Source: Planococcus sp. MSAK28401 (GTDB lineage Bacteria > Bacillota > Bacilli > Bacillales_A > Planococcaceae). Taken from it: 64,000 nucleotides of DNA. The notes under the pieces are model-generated. The model had not been told where the DNA came from. It did no database searches and was given only the letters and a program-made list of their open reading frames with translations. The stretch is taken from NCBI RefSeq assembly GCF_018283455.1, contig NZ_JAAMTH010000001.1, positions 1,031,001-1,095,000 of the forward strand. Direction: 5' to 3'. The translations under genes were made by a program, and so were the position numbers. Below are positions 53,481-62,815 of this stretch, in pieces; positions within the stretch are counted from its first letter, which is position 1, and each line of letters starts with the position of its first letter.

Positions 53481-55085
53481 TTGGGGAAAAAGAAAATTGT
53501 ATCAATCGCTTTCCTGATGCTGCTTTTGCTGTCCACAGCGCTTTACGGCTGTTCAGGCGGTGATTCGGAGTCAGGCGGAGATTCAGAATCAGGCGACGAA
53601 AAAGTCCTGATCTTTGGCCGCGGAGGCGACTCGGTTTCACTGGATCCAATCACGGTTACAGATGGAGAGTCTTTCAAAGTAACGAAAAACATCTTCGATA
53701 CATTGATCAATTTCGGTGAGCAGGATACGGAAATTGAACCAGGTCTTGCCAGCGATTGGCAAGCTTCTGAAGATGGCTTGACTTATACGTTCCAATTGCA
53801 AGAAGGCGTCACGTTCCATGATGGAACGGATTTCAACGCAGAAGCAGTTGTCGCAAACTTTGAACGCTGGGCTGCTGGAGATGCAGACCAATTCCCGTAC
53901 TATAAATCAATGTTTGGCGGATTTGGCGACGAAGAAGAACATGTCATCGAATCTGTTGAAGCGACAGGCGATAACGAAGTTGTTATCAAATTAAAACGTC
54001 CTCAAGCGCCATTCTTGAAAAACTTGGCCATGAGCCCGTTCGGCATCGCATCACCGACAGCATTTGAAGAAGCTGGCGAATCATTCAGCGACAACCCTGT
54101 CGGCACAGGCCCATTCCAGTTTGTTGAATGGCAGCGCAACGACACGGTAACAATCGAGAAATTCGATGATTACTGGGTGGATGGAGAACCGAAACTCGAC
54201 CAAGTCGTGTTCCGCGCAATTCCAGATAACTCAGCTCGCTTGAATGCATTATTGTCTGGCGAAATTGATTTGGCTGACGGCATCACGCCATCAGATTCAG
54301 AAACAATCGAAAACGATGAAAATCTTCAATTGTTCGAGCGTCCGTCGATGAACGTCGGCTACCTTGGATTGACGACTACTCGTGAGCCATTTGATGATCC
54401 GAAAGTCCGCCAGGCGATGAACCACGCGATCGACCGTCAGGCGATTGTTGATTCATTCTTCGAAGGCCGTGCAGAAGTCGCGAAAAACCCGATGCCTCCG
54501 GTAATCAGCGGTTATAACGACAGCATCGAAGGCTATGAATACGATCCTGAAAAAGCGAAAGAACTTCTGGCTGAAGCAGGACTTGAAGATGGCTTCACAA
54601 TGGAACTATGGGCAATGCCGGTTCCACGTCCGTATATGCCGGATGGCCAAAAAGTAGCAGAAGCGATCCAAAGTGATTTGTCGGAAGTCGGCATTACAGC
54701 TGAAATCGTTTCTTACGAGTGGGCAACATACCTCGAAAAAGCGGCAGCGGGAGAAGCTGATGCATTCCTTCTTGGCTGGACAGGCGATAACGGCGATGCC
54801 GATAACTTCTTGTATGTATTGCTTGACCAAGACAACATTGGTTCAAACAACTACACATACTACGAAAACCAAGAACTTCACGATCTATTGATCGAAGCCC
54901 AAACAGAAGTTGATGAAGATGCCCGCAACGAATTATACATGCAGGCTCAGGAAATCATCCACGAAGACGCGCCATGGGTACCGCTTGCGCACTCTACACC
55001 GCTTCTTGCTGGTGGGACGAACGTAATCGACTTTAAAGCGCATCCAACTGGCTCTGATAAACTGTCATCAGTAGATTTGGAGTAG
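53481..55085 (+). CDS. oppA: oligopeptide-binding lipoprotein
   Basis: 534-residue family 5 solute-binding protein anchored by lipid outside the membrane. Lipobox LYGC with Cys24 after a hydrophobic stretch (IAFLMLLLLSTALYG). A linker with the repeated unit GGDSESG follows Cys24. The family core shows GLASDWQASEDGLTYTFQL near 90, RPQAPFLKNLAMSPFGIASP near 180 and KVRQAMNHAIDRQAIV near 305. TTG 53481 is the start because GGAGGGG is 7 nt upstream. Placement between oppF and oppB is unusual compared with the common oppABCDF order. Confidence 0.92.
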   Translation: MGKKKIVSIAFLMLLLLSTALYGCSGGDSESGGDSESGDEKVLIFGRGGDSVSLDPITVTDGESFKVTKNIFDTLINFGEQDTEIEPGLASDWQASEDGLTYTFQLQEGVTFHDGTDFNAEAVVANFERWAAGDADQFPYYKSMFGGFGDEEEHVIESVEATGDNEVVIKLKRPQAPFLKNLAMSPFGIASPTAFEEAGESFSDNPVGTGPFQFVEWQRNDTVTIEKFDDYWVDGEPKLDQVVFRAIPDNSARLNALLSGEIDLADGITPSDSETIENDENLQLFERPSMNVGYLGLTTTREPFDDPKVRQAMNHAIDRQAIVDSFFEGRAEVAKNPMPPVISGYNDSIEGYEYDPEKAKELLAEAGLEDGFTMELWAMPVPRPYMPDGQKVAEAIQSDLSEVGITAEIVSYEWATYLEKAAAGEADAFLLGWTGDNGDADNFLYVLLDQDNIGSNNYTYYENQELHDLLIEAQTEVDEDARNELYMQAQEIIHEDAPWVPLAHSTPLLAGGTNVIDFKAHPTGSDKLSSVDLE

Positions 55086-55165
55086 GCGTTTCTTTGGGGG
55101 AGAGGTCATACTGATTTCTCCCCCTTTTCAATACATAATGCAATTGAGATGGAGAGGTGAAGAAG

Positions 55166-56170
55166 ATGCTTCACTATATCGGGCAGCGGCTTTTGCAATT
55201 GATTCCTGTCTTACTCGGAATGACATTTATCGTCTTTATGATCATCCGGGCAATTCCAGGCGATCCCGCACAAGTCATCCTTGGGCAACAAGCATCCGAA
55301 GAAGCAATTAAAGCGTTACGGACCAGTCTGGGGCTTGATAATCCCTGGTACATCCAATATTTTGATTACTTAAAAGGCCTGGTTACAGGCGACATGGGGG
55401 ATTCACTGCGTACCCGTTCACCTGTTTCAGAAGAAATTTGGCCATATCTAGCAGCAACGTTTGAATTATCTTTATTCGCGATCATCATTGCCGTCGTCAT
55501 CGGCATTAATGCGGGCATCATCTCTGCATGGTTCCAAAACTCGTGGTTCGATTACACAGCGATGGTGCTAGCCTTGATCGGTGTTTCCATGCCAATCTTC
55601 TGGCTTGGCCTCATGAACCAATGGATTTTCTCAATTGAACTCGGCATATTGCCGACGACTGGCCGGGAAAACGTCCGGGATCCAATCAATAACATCACCA
55701 ATTTTTATGTGTTGGACACCATCATTCAAGGCGATTTCAACAAATTGGCGACCGTATTGAAGCATTTGGTGCTTCCAGGCACGGCACTAGCCACCATTCC
55801 GATGGCGATCATCGCACGGATGACACGCTCTTCAATGCTTGAAGTCATGCGTTCGGATTACGTCCGGACCGCTCGCGCTAAAGGCGTCAAGATGTTCTGG
55901 GTCGTCTACAAGCATGCATTGAAAAATGCGATTATTCCTGTATTGACTATTATCGGTTTGCAGATGGGCTTATTGCTCGGCGGCGCGATTTTGACCGAAA
56001 CCATTTTCGGATGGCCAGGCATTGGACGCTATATCTATGAAGCGATCGGGTTCCGCGATTATCCGGTTATCCAATCCGGTATTCTAGTCGTCGCATTTAT
56101 ATTCGTCATGATCAATCTCTTCGTCGACTTGCTTTACGGCTTGGTCGATCCGAGGATCAAATATGATTAG
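55166..56170 (+). CDS. oppB: oligopeptide ABC transporter permease
   Basis: 334-residue membrane permease with six helices. N terminus IGQRLLQLIPVLLGMTFIVF and the LRTSLGLDNPWYIQYFDYLK segment are typical of OppB/DppB. The EAA loop for the ATPases is MRSDYVRTARAKGVKMFWVV near 228-247. ATG 55166 has GGAGAGG about 9 nt upstream. Fourth gene of the opp operon. Confidence 0.93.
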   Translation: MLHYIGQRLLQLIPVLLGMTFIVFMIIRAIPGDPAQVILGQQASEEAIKALRTSLGLDNPWYIQYFDYLKGLVTGDMGDSLRTRSPVSEEIWPYLAATFELSLFAIIIAVVIGINAGIISAWFQNSWFDYTAMVLALIGVSMPIFWLGLMNQWIFSIELGILPTTGRENVRDPINNITNFYVLDTIIQGDFNKLATVLKHLVLPGTALATIPMAIIARMTRSSMLEVMRSDYVRTARAKGVKMFWVVYKHALKNAIIPVLTIIGLQMGLLLGGAILTETIFGWPGIGRYIYEAIGFRDYPVIQSGILVVAFIFVMINLFVDLLYGLVDPRIKYD

Positions 56171-56187
56171 GAAGGGGGAGGAGCATA

Positions 56188-57072
56188 TTGGCTGAAACAG
56201 CAGCAGCAGACAAGCAGGAAATGCAGAAAGTCGCCGGTCCTTGGAAAGAGGCGTGGCGCGGATTCCGCAAAAGTAAAGTCGCCGTTGTCGGCATGGGCAT
56301 CGTCATTTTCTTCATTCTTTTGGCGATTTTTGGCCCGTTGTTTACACCTCAAGGCATCAACGAACAAAATCTTTCCCAGCGGCTTCTGCCTCCTTCCAGT
56401 GATCATTGGATGGGTACAGACGATTTCGGCCGCGATATCTTGTCACGTGTTGTGTACGGAGCACGCATCTCGCTATGGGTTGGATTCCTGGCGGTTATCG
56501 GCTCGGTAGTTGTCGGCAGTATTCTCGGTATTTTGGCTGGCTATTATGGGCGCTGGGTCGACACCATTATTTCACGGCTGTTTGATATCATGTTGGCATT
56601 CCCAAGTATCCTTCTTGCGATTGCGGTTGTGTCGGTTCTTGGACCATCATTACGCAATGCATTGATTGCGATTGCCATCATCAACGTGCCAAACTTCGGG
56701 CGTTTGATCCGTTCGAAAGTATTGAGCATCAAGGAAGATGAATACATCATGTCGGCAAAAGCGATTGGCATGAAGGACAACCGCATCTTGGTCTCGCATA
56801 TTTTGCCGAACTCCATGGCGCCGGTAATCGTGCAAGGTACGCTTGCAATTGCGACAGCAATCATTGAAGCGGCGGCACTCGGCTTTCTCGGGCTCGGTGC
56901 GCAGGCACCTTCCCCGGAATGGGGCAAGATGCTGGCCGATTCCCGCTCGTACTTGACCAATGCTCCGTGGACGATGATTTTCCCGGGTGTGGCGATCATG
57001 TTGACCGTACTTGGCTTTAACTTAATGGGAGACGGGCTGCGCGATGCACTCGACCCACGAATGAAATCATAA
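56188..57072 (+). CDS. oppC: oligopeptide ABC transporter permease, second subunit
   Basis: 294-residue permease with six helices. The N-terminal cytoplasmic helix KEAWRGFRKSKVAVVGMGIV, the HWMGTDDFGRDILSRVVYGA segment near 72-91 and the EAA loop KEDEYIMSAKAIGMKDNRIL near 183 are family-typical. TTG 56188 is used as start because GGAGGAG lies 6 nt upstream and no ATG is close. Last gene of oppDFABC. Confidence 0.92.
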   Translation: MAETAAADKQEMQKVAGPWKEAWRGFRKSKVAVVGMGIVIFFILLAIFGPLFTPQGINEQNLSQRLLPPSSDHWMGTDDFGRDILSRVVYGARISLWVGFLAVIGSVVVGSILGILAGYYGRWVDTIISRLFDIMLAFPSILLAIAVVSVLGPSLRNALIAIAIINVPNFGRLIRSKVLSIKEDEYIMSAKAIGMKDNRILVSHILPNSMAPVIVQGTLAIATAIIEAAALGFLGLGAQAPSPEWGKMLADSRSYLTNAPWTMIFPGVAIMLTVLGFNLMGDGLRDALDPRMKS

Positions 57073-57106
57073 AAAAAACGCCCGGAAAATTTCCGGGCGT
57101 TTTTCA
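57072..57106. terminator. bidirectional terminator oppC / ygaE
   Basis: Stem AAACGCCCGGAAA / TTTCCGGGCGTTT with A- and T-runs. It overlaps the end of the minus-strand gene. Confidence 0.9.
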
Positions 57107-58189
57107 TATGGCGTTTTCAATGTCGCTGTCGACTTCTTCGCTATGGTAATTATGGTAGGCGATGATTAGCAAGTCCAAATGTTCCAAATGCTCTTCATAG
57201 TCGAGCAAGGCAGAGAGGACATGCATCAAATGGTAAACCGAAAATTCGTCTTCTTCGACTTCGGTCGATAAATTGATTTCCTTGACGAAAATTGACATGA
57301 CTTCATTGCGTTTCAATACCGCATCAGGCCCTGAACTTTCGCTATGTTCCGGGCGGATTTTCCCGACGTATTTCATGTAAAGTTGTTCGTGATAACTCGC
57401 CAAACTCTCAAGCCGCTCCTGAACCATCATGTGAAATTGTTCAGGCAAATCCCGCAATTCATTCTCATAACGGTTCAAGCGCCGAAGAACTTCCAGGCTC
57501 TTTTTCGATGTGGCAATCATCTGCCTGTACAACACCAATTTGCGTGCTTTTGTATATTGCTGCTTTTTCGTATAGCTGCGTTCTTCTTTATAAAATGAAT
57601 ACCATTGGTCCACTTTCACCAGTTTCTCGGTCAATTTGTCGATGTCTTCTTTTACCGATGAGTGATCGGAAGCGTGGCGTATTGAAATCCGGATCCACCG
57701 GATGATATCTTCGCTGACGGAATGGATTGACTGGAACAAGCGTGTTTCGTATTTTGGCGGCAAAAAGATCATATTGACGATAAAAGCCGATAAGATGCCC
57801 AATAATACCGTCAGGAATCGCAAAGAAGCGAAGACCAGGAAGTCATCCGATTGCGAATCCATAATGATGATCAAAGTCACCAATGTCAGGGGCACTGTAT
57901 TTTCCAGCTTTAATTTCAGCATGATGACGATCGCTAAAATAGCAGCGACACCAATCGTCAAATAGTTCGGACCGAGCGTCAACACGAAGATAACGGCAAT
58001 CGAGGCGCCAATTAAGTTCCCGTACACCTGGTCGAGTAAAGTCAGGTATGACCGGTAAATGGAAGGCTGTATGGCGAAAATCGCCGCTACCCCTGCGAAT
58101 ACCGGCGTCGGAAGTTCAAGAAGCGTCGCCAGAAACAAGGCAAGGGAAATAGCGATACCGGTTTTGAATATGCGTGCACCGAGTTTCAT
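57104..58189 (-). CDS. FUSC / aromatic acid exporter family membrane protein (YgaE position)
   Basis: 361-residue protein. Five or six close-set hydrophobic helices fill residues 5-140 (ISLALFLATLLELPTPVFAG, VAAILAIVIMLKLKLEN), then a long cytoplasmic helical part rich in Lys, Glu and His with coiled-coil character (170-361). This is the layout of the Firmicute aromatic-acid-exporter/FUSC-like proteins; substrate unknown. ATG 58189 follows AAGGAGG. It occupies the place of B. subtilis ygaE next to gsaB (hemL). Confidence 0.82.
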   Translation of the reverse strand: MKLGARIFKTGIAISLALFLATLLELPTPVFAGVAAIFAIQPSIYRSYLTLLDQVYGNLIGASIAVIFVLTLGPNYLTIGVAAILAIVIMLKLKLENTVPLTLVTLIIIMDSQSDDFLVFASLRFLTVLLGILSAFIVNMIFLPPKYETRLFQSIHSVSEDIIRWIRISIRHASDHSSVKEDIDKLTEKLVKVDQWYSFYKEERSYTKKQQYTKARKLVLYRQMIATSKKSLEVLRRLNRYENELRDLPEQFHMMVQERLESLASYHEQLYMKYVGKIRPEHSESSGPDAVLKRNEVMSIFVKEINLSTEVEEDEFSVYHLMHVLSALLDYEEHLEHLDLLIIAYHNYHSEEVDSDIENAI

Positions 58190-58222
58190 CGGCAAACACC
58201 TCCTTCAGAAAGGAATCCATTT

Positions 58223-59509
58223 TTACAATTGGGCAAATACATGCTCTACCGCCCGGATCGACGTATCGATATCTTCTTCTGTATGTTCAGTGGTCAAAAA
58301 CCAGGCTTCGTATTTGGAAGGCGCCAAATTGATGCCTTGCTCGAGCATCAATTTAAAGAAGCGTCCGAACATATCGCCGTCCGTTGCTTCTGCCTGTTCG
58401 TAATTTTTCACTTTTTGATCGGTGAAATAAATTGTCAAAGCACCTTTTAAACGATTGATGGTAATCGTGACACCGTGTTTTTCAGCAGCAGCCAAGATTC
58501 CTGCTTCAAGACGCTCACCGAGCTGGTTCATGCGTTCGTAAACACCTTTTTCTTGCAACACCTCAAGACAGGCGATGCCTGCTTGGATCGAAGCTGGATT
58601 GCCGGCCATCGTTCCTGCCTGATAAGCGGGTCCGAGCGGGGCGACCGTTTCCATGATTTCGCGCTTACCGCCGTATGCGCCGATCGGCAAACCGCCGCCG
58701 ATGATTTTTCCGAGCGCTGTCAAGTCTGGCTCAAGGCCAAGCAAATTCTGTGCACCGCCGTAATGGAAGCGGAAAGCCGTAATGACTTCATCATAGACGA
58801 TCAATGCACCTTTCTTTTTCGCCAGCGCATGGACTTCTTCAAGAAACCCTTCTTCCGGTTCGACAATGCCGAAATTGCCGACAATCGGCTCGACGAGGAT
58901 GCAGGCAATTTCGTCTCCCCAGCGGTCAATTGCTTCTTTGAATGCCTCCGGATCGTTAAAGGGAATTGTGATCACTTCTTCAGCGATCGATTTCGGGACG
59001 CCTGCCGAATCAGGTGTGCCAAGTGTTGCAGGGCCGGAACCGGCAGCAACAAGCACTAAGTCGGAATGGCCGTGATAGCATCCGGCAAATTTCATGATTT
59101 TGGTCCGTCCCGTGTATGCACGTGCTACACGGATGGTCGTCATGACAGCTTCCGTCCCGCTATTGACAAAACGTACTTTATCCATCGCAGGCATCGCTTG
59201 TTTCAGCATTTTTGCGAATGTCACTTCGTGCTTTGTCGGTGTGCCGAATAACACGCCGGTTTCAGCAGCATGTGCAATGGCTTTTGCGATATGCGGGTGA
59301 CCATGGCCTGTGATGATCGGACCGTAAGCCGCTAAATAATCGATGTATTTATTTCCATCCACATCATAAAAATGGGCGCCTTTTCCATAATCCGTGGCAA
59401 CAGGTGAGCCGCCCCCTACAGCTTTATAAGAGCGGGAAGGGCTATTAACCCCGCCGACAATATGTTCTAACGCTTCTTGGTGCAATTGTTCGGAAATCGA
59501 GTGATCCAT
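58223..59509 (-). CDS. hemL: glutamate-1-semialdehyde 2,1-aminomutase
   Basis: PLP enzyme converting glutamate-1-semialdehyde to 5-aminolevulinate in the C5 heme pathway. 428 residues. [15 protein letters not shown] near 18-32, [17 protein letters not shown] near 119, [10 protein letters not shown] near 240 and the PLP Lys in [17 protein letters not shown] near 262-278. In the yga neighbourhood it matches B. subtilis gsaB, the second copy outside the hemAXCDBL operon; whether another copy exists elsewhere cannot be seen here. TAGGAGG lies before ATG. Confidence 0.93.
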   Translation of the reverse strand: MDHSISEQLHQEALEHIVGGVNSPSRSYKAVGGGSPVATDYGKGAHFYDVDGNKYIDYLAAYGPIITGHGHPHIAKAIAHAAETGVLFGTPTKHEVTFAKMLKQAMPAMDKVRFVNSGTEAVMTTIRVARAYTGRTKIMKFAGCYHGHSDLVLVAAGSGPATLGTPDSAGVPKSIAEEVITIPFNDPEAFKEAIDRWGDEIACILVEPIVGNFGIVEPEEGFLEEVHALAKKKGALIVYDEVITAFRFHYGGAQNLLGLEPDLTALGKIIGGGLPIGAYGGKREIMETVAPLGPAYQAGTMAGNPASIQAGIACLEVLQEKGVYERMNQLGERLEAGILAAAEKHGVTITINRLKGALTIYFTDQKVKNYEQAEATDGDMFGRFFKLMLEQGINLAPSKYEAWFLTTEHTEEDIDTSIRAVEHVFAQL

Positions 59510-59627
59510 AAAATGCCTCCTAAAATAATCTATTCCTTATTGTAGACAATATCAGCTGCAAACGCCAAAGAAATTGAAAGTAATGAAACCGTCCGGTACG
59601 ATAGAAGAAAGAAAAGGAGTGATGGGT

Positions 59628-60104
59628 TTGGCTACATTAGAAGGATTGGCAGCACCTGACTTCACATTGCAAAATGAACAAGGCGAAACAATTTCCCTAT
59701 CGGATTACGCAGGGAAAAAATACGTCGTGCTCTATTTTTATCCGAAAGATATGACACCGGGTTGTACGACCCAAGCATGCGATTTCCGCGATGCCGAAAA
59801 AGATTTCTCGGAGCTTAACGCGGAGATTTTGGGCGTTAGTGCAGATTCCAAAGAACGCCATCAAAAATTCATCGACAAGCACGGCTTGCCGTTTTCACTT
59901 CTCGTTGACGAGGATCATCGAGTGTCTGAAGCTTACGGAGTTTGGAAGCTGAAGAAAATGTATGGGAAAGAATTCTGGGGCATCGAACGCTCAACATTCT
60001 TGATCGACCCGACAGGCACTGTTATCAAGGAATGGCGCAAAGTGAAAGTGAAAGAGCATATTGAAGAAGTATTGGAAACTGTAAAAGCAATCAGCGGTGA
60101 CTAA
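59628..60104 (+). CDS. bcp: thioredoxin-dependent peroxiredoxin, Bcp/PrxQ type
   Basis: 158-residue peroxiredoxin reducing H2O2 and organic hydroperoxides with thioredoxin. Peroxidatic Cys46 and resolving Cys51 lie in TPGCTTQACDFRD, the atypical 2-Cys PrxQ pattern. TTG 59628 is preferred: AAAGGAG is 8 nt upstream, while the ATG at 59622 would be only 2 nt from it. Matches B. subtilis ygaF by position. Nearby perR suggests a shared peroxide-defence setting, but no PerR box is visible at this gene. Confidence 0.9.
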   Translation: MATLEGLAAPDFTLQNEQGETISLSDYAGKKYVVLYFYPKDMTPGCTTQACDFRDAEKDFSELNAEILGVSADSKERHQKFIDKHGLPFSLLVDEDHRVSEAYGVWKLKKMYGKEFWGIERSTFLIDPTGTVIKEWRKVKVKEHIEEVLETVKAISGD

Positions 60105-60119
60105 GAGAGGAAGAATTTG

Positions 60120-61061
60120 ATGGACGTCCTATTTACATTTGTGCCGAAAGAGAATCAGCAGGAGCGGCTTCAAGCCGAATTTCCTGAAGTGAATTTTCAC
60201 TTCTTATATAAGAACAAGTCATTTTTGCCAACAGCCGATATTGTGGTTACTTACGGAGAAGATTTAACGGATGAAGACATCGAAAGTGCCGAAAACCTGA
60301 AATGGATCATGGTGGCAAGCGCAGGAATCGAAAAAATGCCCCATGTTGCTATAGCAAAAAAAGGAATAATCGTTTCGAACGTCAAAGGGATTCATAAAAC
60401 CCCGATGGCAGAATCCGCTTTAGCGCATTTGTTGGCGCTTAAACGCTCTTTGCCATTCATTTATGAGAGCCAGCGCAATGGGGAATGGAACCGCAAAACC
60501 AAATCATCCGAACTAGCTGGTTCAAAAGCCGTTGTGTTCGGACCTGGCGCGATCGGTTCAGAAATCGGCCGCTTGCTTCAGGCATTCGGCGTCCGGACGA
60601 TCGGCTGCAACCGTTCGGGAAATGATGCTGCTTATATGGATGAAATGGTTTCTATTGAAAATGTATTAGCTGTTCTTCCAGATGCTGATATTGTGCTATC
60701 TGTATTGCCGAGCACGGAGGAAACCTATCATCTATTGAAGAAAGAACATTTCCAGTCGATGAAAGAAGATGCGATTTTCATGAATTTAGGCCGCGGTGAT
60801 CTGGTAGAAGACCAAGTGATGCTTGAAGCGCTAGACAACAAAGAAATTGGCTATGCGGTATTGGATGTTTTCGAAGAAGAGCCGCTGCCGGCAGGCCACC
60901 CATATTGGAAGATGGACAATGTCATCATTTCCCCGCATGTTTCGAGCCATTCCGGAAAATACGTCGAGCGCGCTTTGGATGTTTTCATTCCAAATTTGCG
61001 TGCTTGGATCGAGGGCGATAAATCACCATCAAATCCAGTGGATATGAAAAGGGGTTATTAA
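60120..61061 (+). CDS. D-2-hydroxyacid dehydrogenase family protein
   Basis: 313-residue NAD(P)-dependent dehydrogenase of the D-isomer 2-hydroxyacid family. Cofactor loop GPGAIGSEIGR near 140-150, catalytic Arg in NLGRGDLVED near 224, Glu in FEEEPLPAGHP near 254, and catalytic His in SPHVSSHSGK near 276. Substrate cannot be fixed from sequence. ATG 60120 follows GAGAGGAAG. It lies 15 nt after bcp and 2 nt before the adenosyltransferase, a three-gene cluster that is an insertion compared with B. subtilis. Confidence 0.88.
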   Translation: MDVLFTFVPKENQQERLQAEFPEVNFHFLYKNKSFLPTADIVVTYGEDLTDEDIESAENLKWIMVASAGIEKMPHVAIAKKGIIVSNVKGIHKTPMAESALAHLLALKRSLPFIYESQRNGEWNRKTKSSELAGSKAVVFGPGAIGSEIGRLLQAFGVRTIGCNRSGNDAAYMDEMVSIENVLAVLPDADIVLSVLPSTEETYHLLKKEHFQSMKEDAIFMNLGRGDLVEDQVMLEALDNKEIGYAVLDVFEEEPLPAGHPYWKMDNVIISPHVSSHSGKYVERALDVFIPNLRAWIEGDKSPSNPVDMKRGY

Positions 61062-61063
61062 AG

Positions 61064-61615
61064 ATGAAAATCTACACGAAAACAGGAGACAAAGGAACGA
61101 CTTCACTTGTCTACGGCAGCCGCGTCAAAAAGAACGACCCACTCGTTGAAGCCTACGGGACTTGCGATGAGGCAAATACGATGATCGGTCTCGGCGTGGG
61201 ACACTTAAATGGAGAGTTTTTCGAGCGAAAAGAAGCTCTATGTGAAATCTTCCATCAGATTCAAACGATTCTTTTTCACGTTGGCGCCGAATTGGCGACT
61301 CCAGCAGGTAAAGAAGTGAAATGGAAGCTAGAGACTGAACATATTACTCTACTAGAAACATGGATCGACGAATATGACGCAGAACTCCAACCACTCAGCA
61401 ATTTCATCTTGCCTGGTGGCCATCCCGCAGGAGCGGCACTCCATGTAGCCCGTACAATTGTGCGCCGTGCCGAGCGGAATGTGATAGCGATAGGGGAAGA
61501 AGTTTCACCCAATGTATTGGCATATTTGAACAGGCTTTCCGACTTTCTCTTCGTCGCAGCGCGGTTCGTCAATCAGCAATTGGGTTCCAAGGAAAAGGGA
61601 CTTCATGCAGAATAG
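61064..61615 (+). CDS. cob(I)alamin adenosyltransferase, PduO type
   Basis: 183-residue enzyme adding the adenosyl group of ATP to cobalamin or cob(I)inamide. N-terminal ATP motif YTKTGDKGTTSLVYGSRV at 4-21, DEANTMIGLGVGHL near 36, and the signature RTIVRRAERNVIAI near 128 with its catalytic Arg, followed by NRLSDFLFVAARF near 153. Trimeric enzyme. B. subtilis has YvqK; the location beside perR is not shared with it. Confidence 0.92.
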   Translation: MKIYTKTGDKGTTSLVYGSRVKKNDPLVEAYGTCDEANTMIGLGVGHLNGEFFERKEALCEIFHQIQTILFHVGAELATPAGKEVKWKLETEHITLLETWIDEYDAELQPLSNFILPGGHPAGAALHVARTIVRRAERNVIAIGEEVSPNVLAYLNRLSDFLFVAARFVNQQLGSKEKGLHAE

Positions 61616-61626
61616 AGAAAAGCATC

Positions 61627-61658
61627 AAACAGCAGGGCTTCATGCCCTGCTGTTTTTT
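61627..61658 (+). terminator. terminator of the bcp-dehydrogenase-adenosyltransferase cluster
   Basis: Stem AAACAGCAGGGC / GCCCTGCTGTTT with TTCAT loop and T-run. Confidence 0.92.
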
Positions 61659-61715
61659 ACTCCAAAAAAATTAGCAAGTGAAATAAACAGAAAATTAGCG
61701 TCCTATAGCGATTTC

Positions 61716-61745
61716 TTGACACACTGAGGTTTTTTTAGGTACACT
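61716..61745 (+). promoter_or_regulatory. perR promoter
   Basis: TTGACA - 18 nt - TACACT, 50 nt before the perR start. Confidence 0.6.
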
Positions 61746-61747
61746 AA

Positions 61748-61762
61748 TTATAACGATTATAA
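61748..61762 (+). promoter_or_regulatory. PerR box (autoregulation)
   Basis: TTATAACGATTATAA differs by one base from the consensus TTATAATnATTATAA. It begins 2 nt after the -10, so bound PerR would block transcription of its own gene. Confidence 0.8.
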
Positions 61763-61795
61763 TGTAAGAATATATACGAAGTGAGGTGCCCAGCG

Positions 61796-62239
61796 ATGTC
61801 TGAAGCCCAATTGAAAGACGCACTCGATACATTGAAGTCTACAGGTGTTAGAATTACACCCCAGCGTCATGCGATTTTGGAGTTTATGATCCATTCTACA
61901 TCGCATCCGACAGCAGATGATATTTATCGCGCGCTTGAAAAAGCCTTTCCCAATATGAGTGTAGCCACCGTTTATAATAATCTACGTGTTTTTAAAAAAG
62001 CGGGGTTGGTAAAAGAATTGACCTATGGGGATTCTTCAAGCCGCTTTGATTTTGTCACACATGATCATTACCACATGATCTGCAACGAGTGCGGAAAAAT
62101 TGTTGACTTCCACTATCCCGGATTGGATGAAGTGGAACATCTAGCATCCCATGTAACAGGGTTTCAAGTGGATTACCACCGCTTGGAAATCTACGGGACA
62201 TGCCGCGATTGTTACAGTGAGTCAGCGAAAGCACAATAA
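61796..62239 (+). CDS. perR: peroxide-responsive repressor PerR
   Basis: Fur-family metalloregulator that senses H2O2 by metal-catalysed oxidation of His. With the ATG at 61796 (147 residues) every ligand falls on the B. subtilis PerR number: regulatory site His37, Asp85, His91, His93, Asp104 and structural zinc Cys96, Cys99, Cys136, Cys139. This agreement fixes the start. A PerR box overlaps its promoter region. Next to it is ygzB on the other strand, the order seen in B. subtilis. Confidence 0.96.
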   Translation: MSEAQLKDALDTLKSTGVRITPQRHAILEFMIHSTSHPTADDIYRALEKAFPNMSVATVYNNLRVFKKAGLVKELTYGDSSSRFDFVTHDHYHMICNECGKIVDFHYPGLDEVEHLASHVTGFQVDYHRLEIYGTCRDCYSESAKAQ

Positions 62240-62278
62240 AAAAGAATGCCCGCCAATTCGGCGGGCATTCTTTTTTAT
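62240..62278. terminator. bidirectional terminator perR / ygzB
   Basis: Stem AAAGAATGCCCGCC / GGCGGGCATTCTTT with AATT loop and A/T-runs; overlaps the ygzB stop. Confidence 0.93.
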
Positions 62279-62628
62279 TGTTGGGGCTTTTTCTTATTAT
62301 ATTCTTCGTTGAATTCTTTGCCTTCGAGAGAAGGGTCCATCGTCAACGGTTCGTTGCAATGCATACAGATATCTACACGTCCGAGCATTTTCGTATGGCG
62401 TTCGCAATTCGGGCACTGTACAGGCACAGTTTTCATCGAGAGCAGGCCAATCCAAGCATAGACACCCGTACTTCCGATAATAGCGATAACACCGAGAAGC
62501 ATAAAGATGACCATAACAATTGGTTGATTACGGAAATAGATGCCGACATACATAATCACGATGCCGATAAAAATCAATGCCAAAGCGAAGGTCCGAATGC
62601 GATTGATTTTATTTTTATAAGATTTCAT
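62275..62628 (-). CDS. ygzB: YgzB family membrane protein with zinc ribbon
   Basis: 117-residue protein. Two membrane helices (about 12-30 and 37-60) are followed by a cytoplasmic zinc-ribbon: CPNC (72-75) and CMHC (88-91). Belongs to the YgzB/DUF2614 family, function unknown. Downstream partner of perR in the Bacillus order. AAGGAGG lies before the ATG. Confidence 0.9.
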   Translation of the reverse strand: MKSYKNKINRIRTFALALIFIGIVIMYVGIYFRNQPIVMVIFMLLGVIAIIGSTGVYAWIGLLSMKTVPVQCPNCERHTKMLGRVDICMHCNEPLTMDPSLEGKEFNEEYNKKKPQQ

Positions 62629-62815
62629 GAGCGGTTCCTCCTTGCGTCCATCATACTATATCATAAACGTCCGCAAAAAGGGTTAAGCTAATTCCGTTAA
62701 AGGAATATAAGAGAAATATGTCGAAATAAAGAAAAACGCCTTAGAATATTTGCATGCCTGGAGTATAGAGGGCATCATAAAACACATAAAGATAGACTGC
62801 AGGGAGTGACGACGG

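Noticed and set aside
59510-59627. PerR box upstream of bcp or hemL.
   Set aside because: Only AT-rich sequence is present; nothing matches TTATAATnATTATAA closely.
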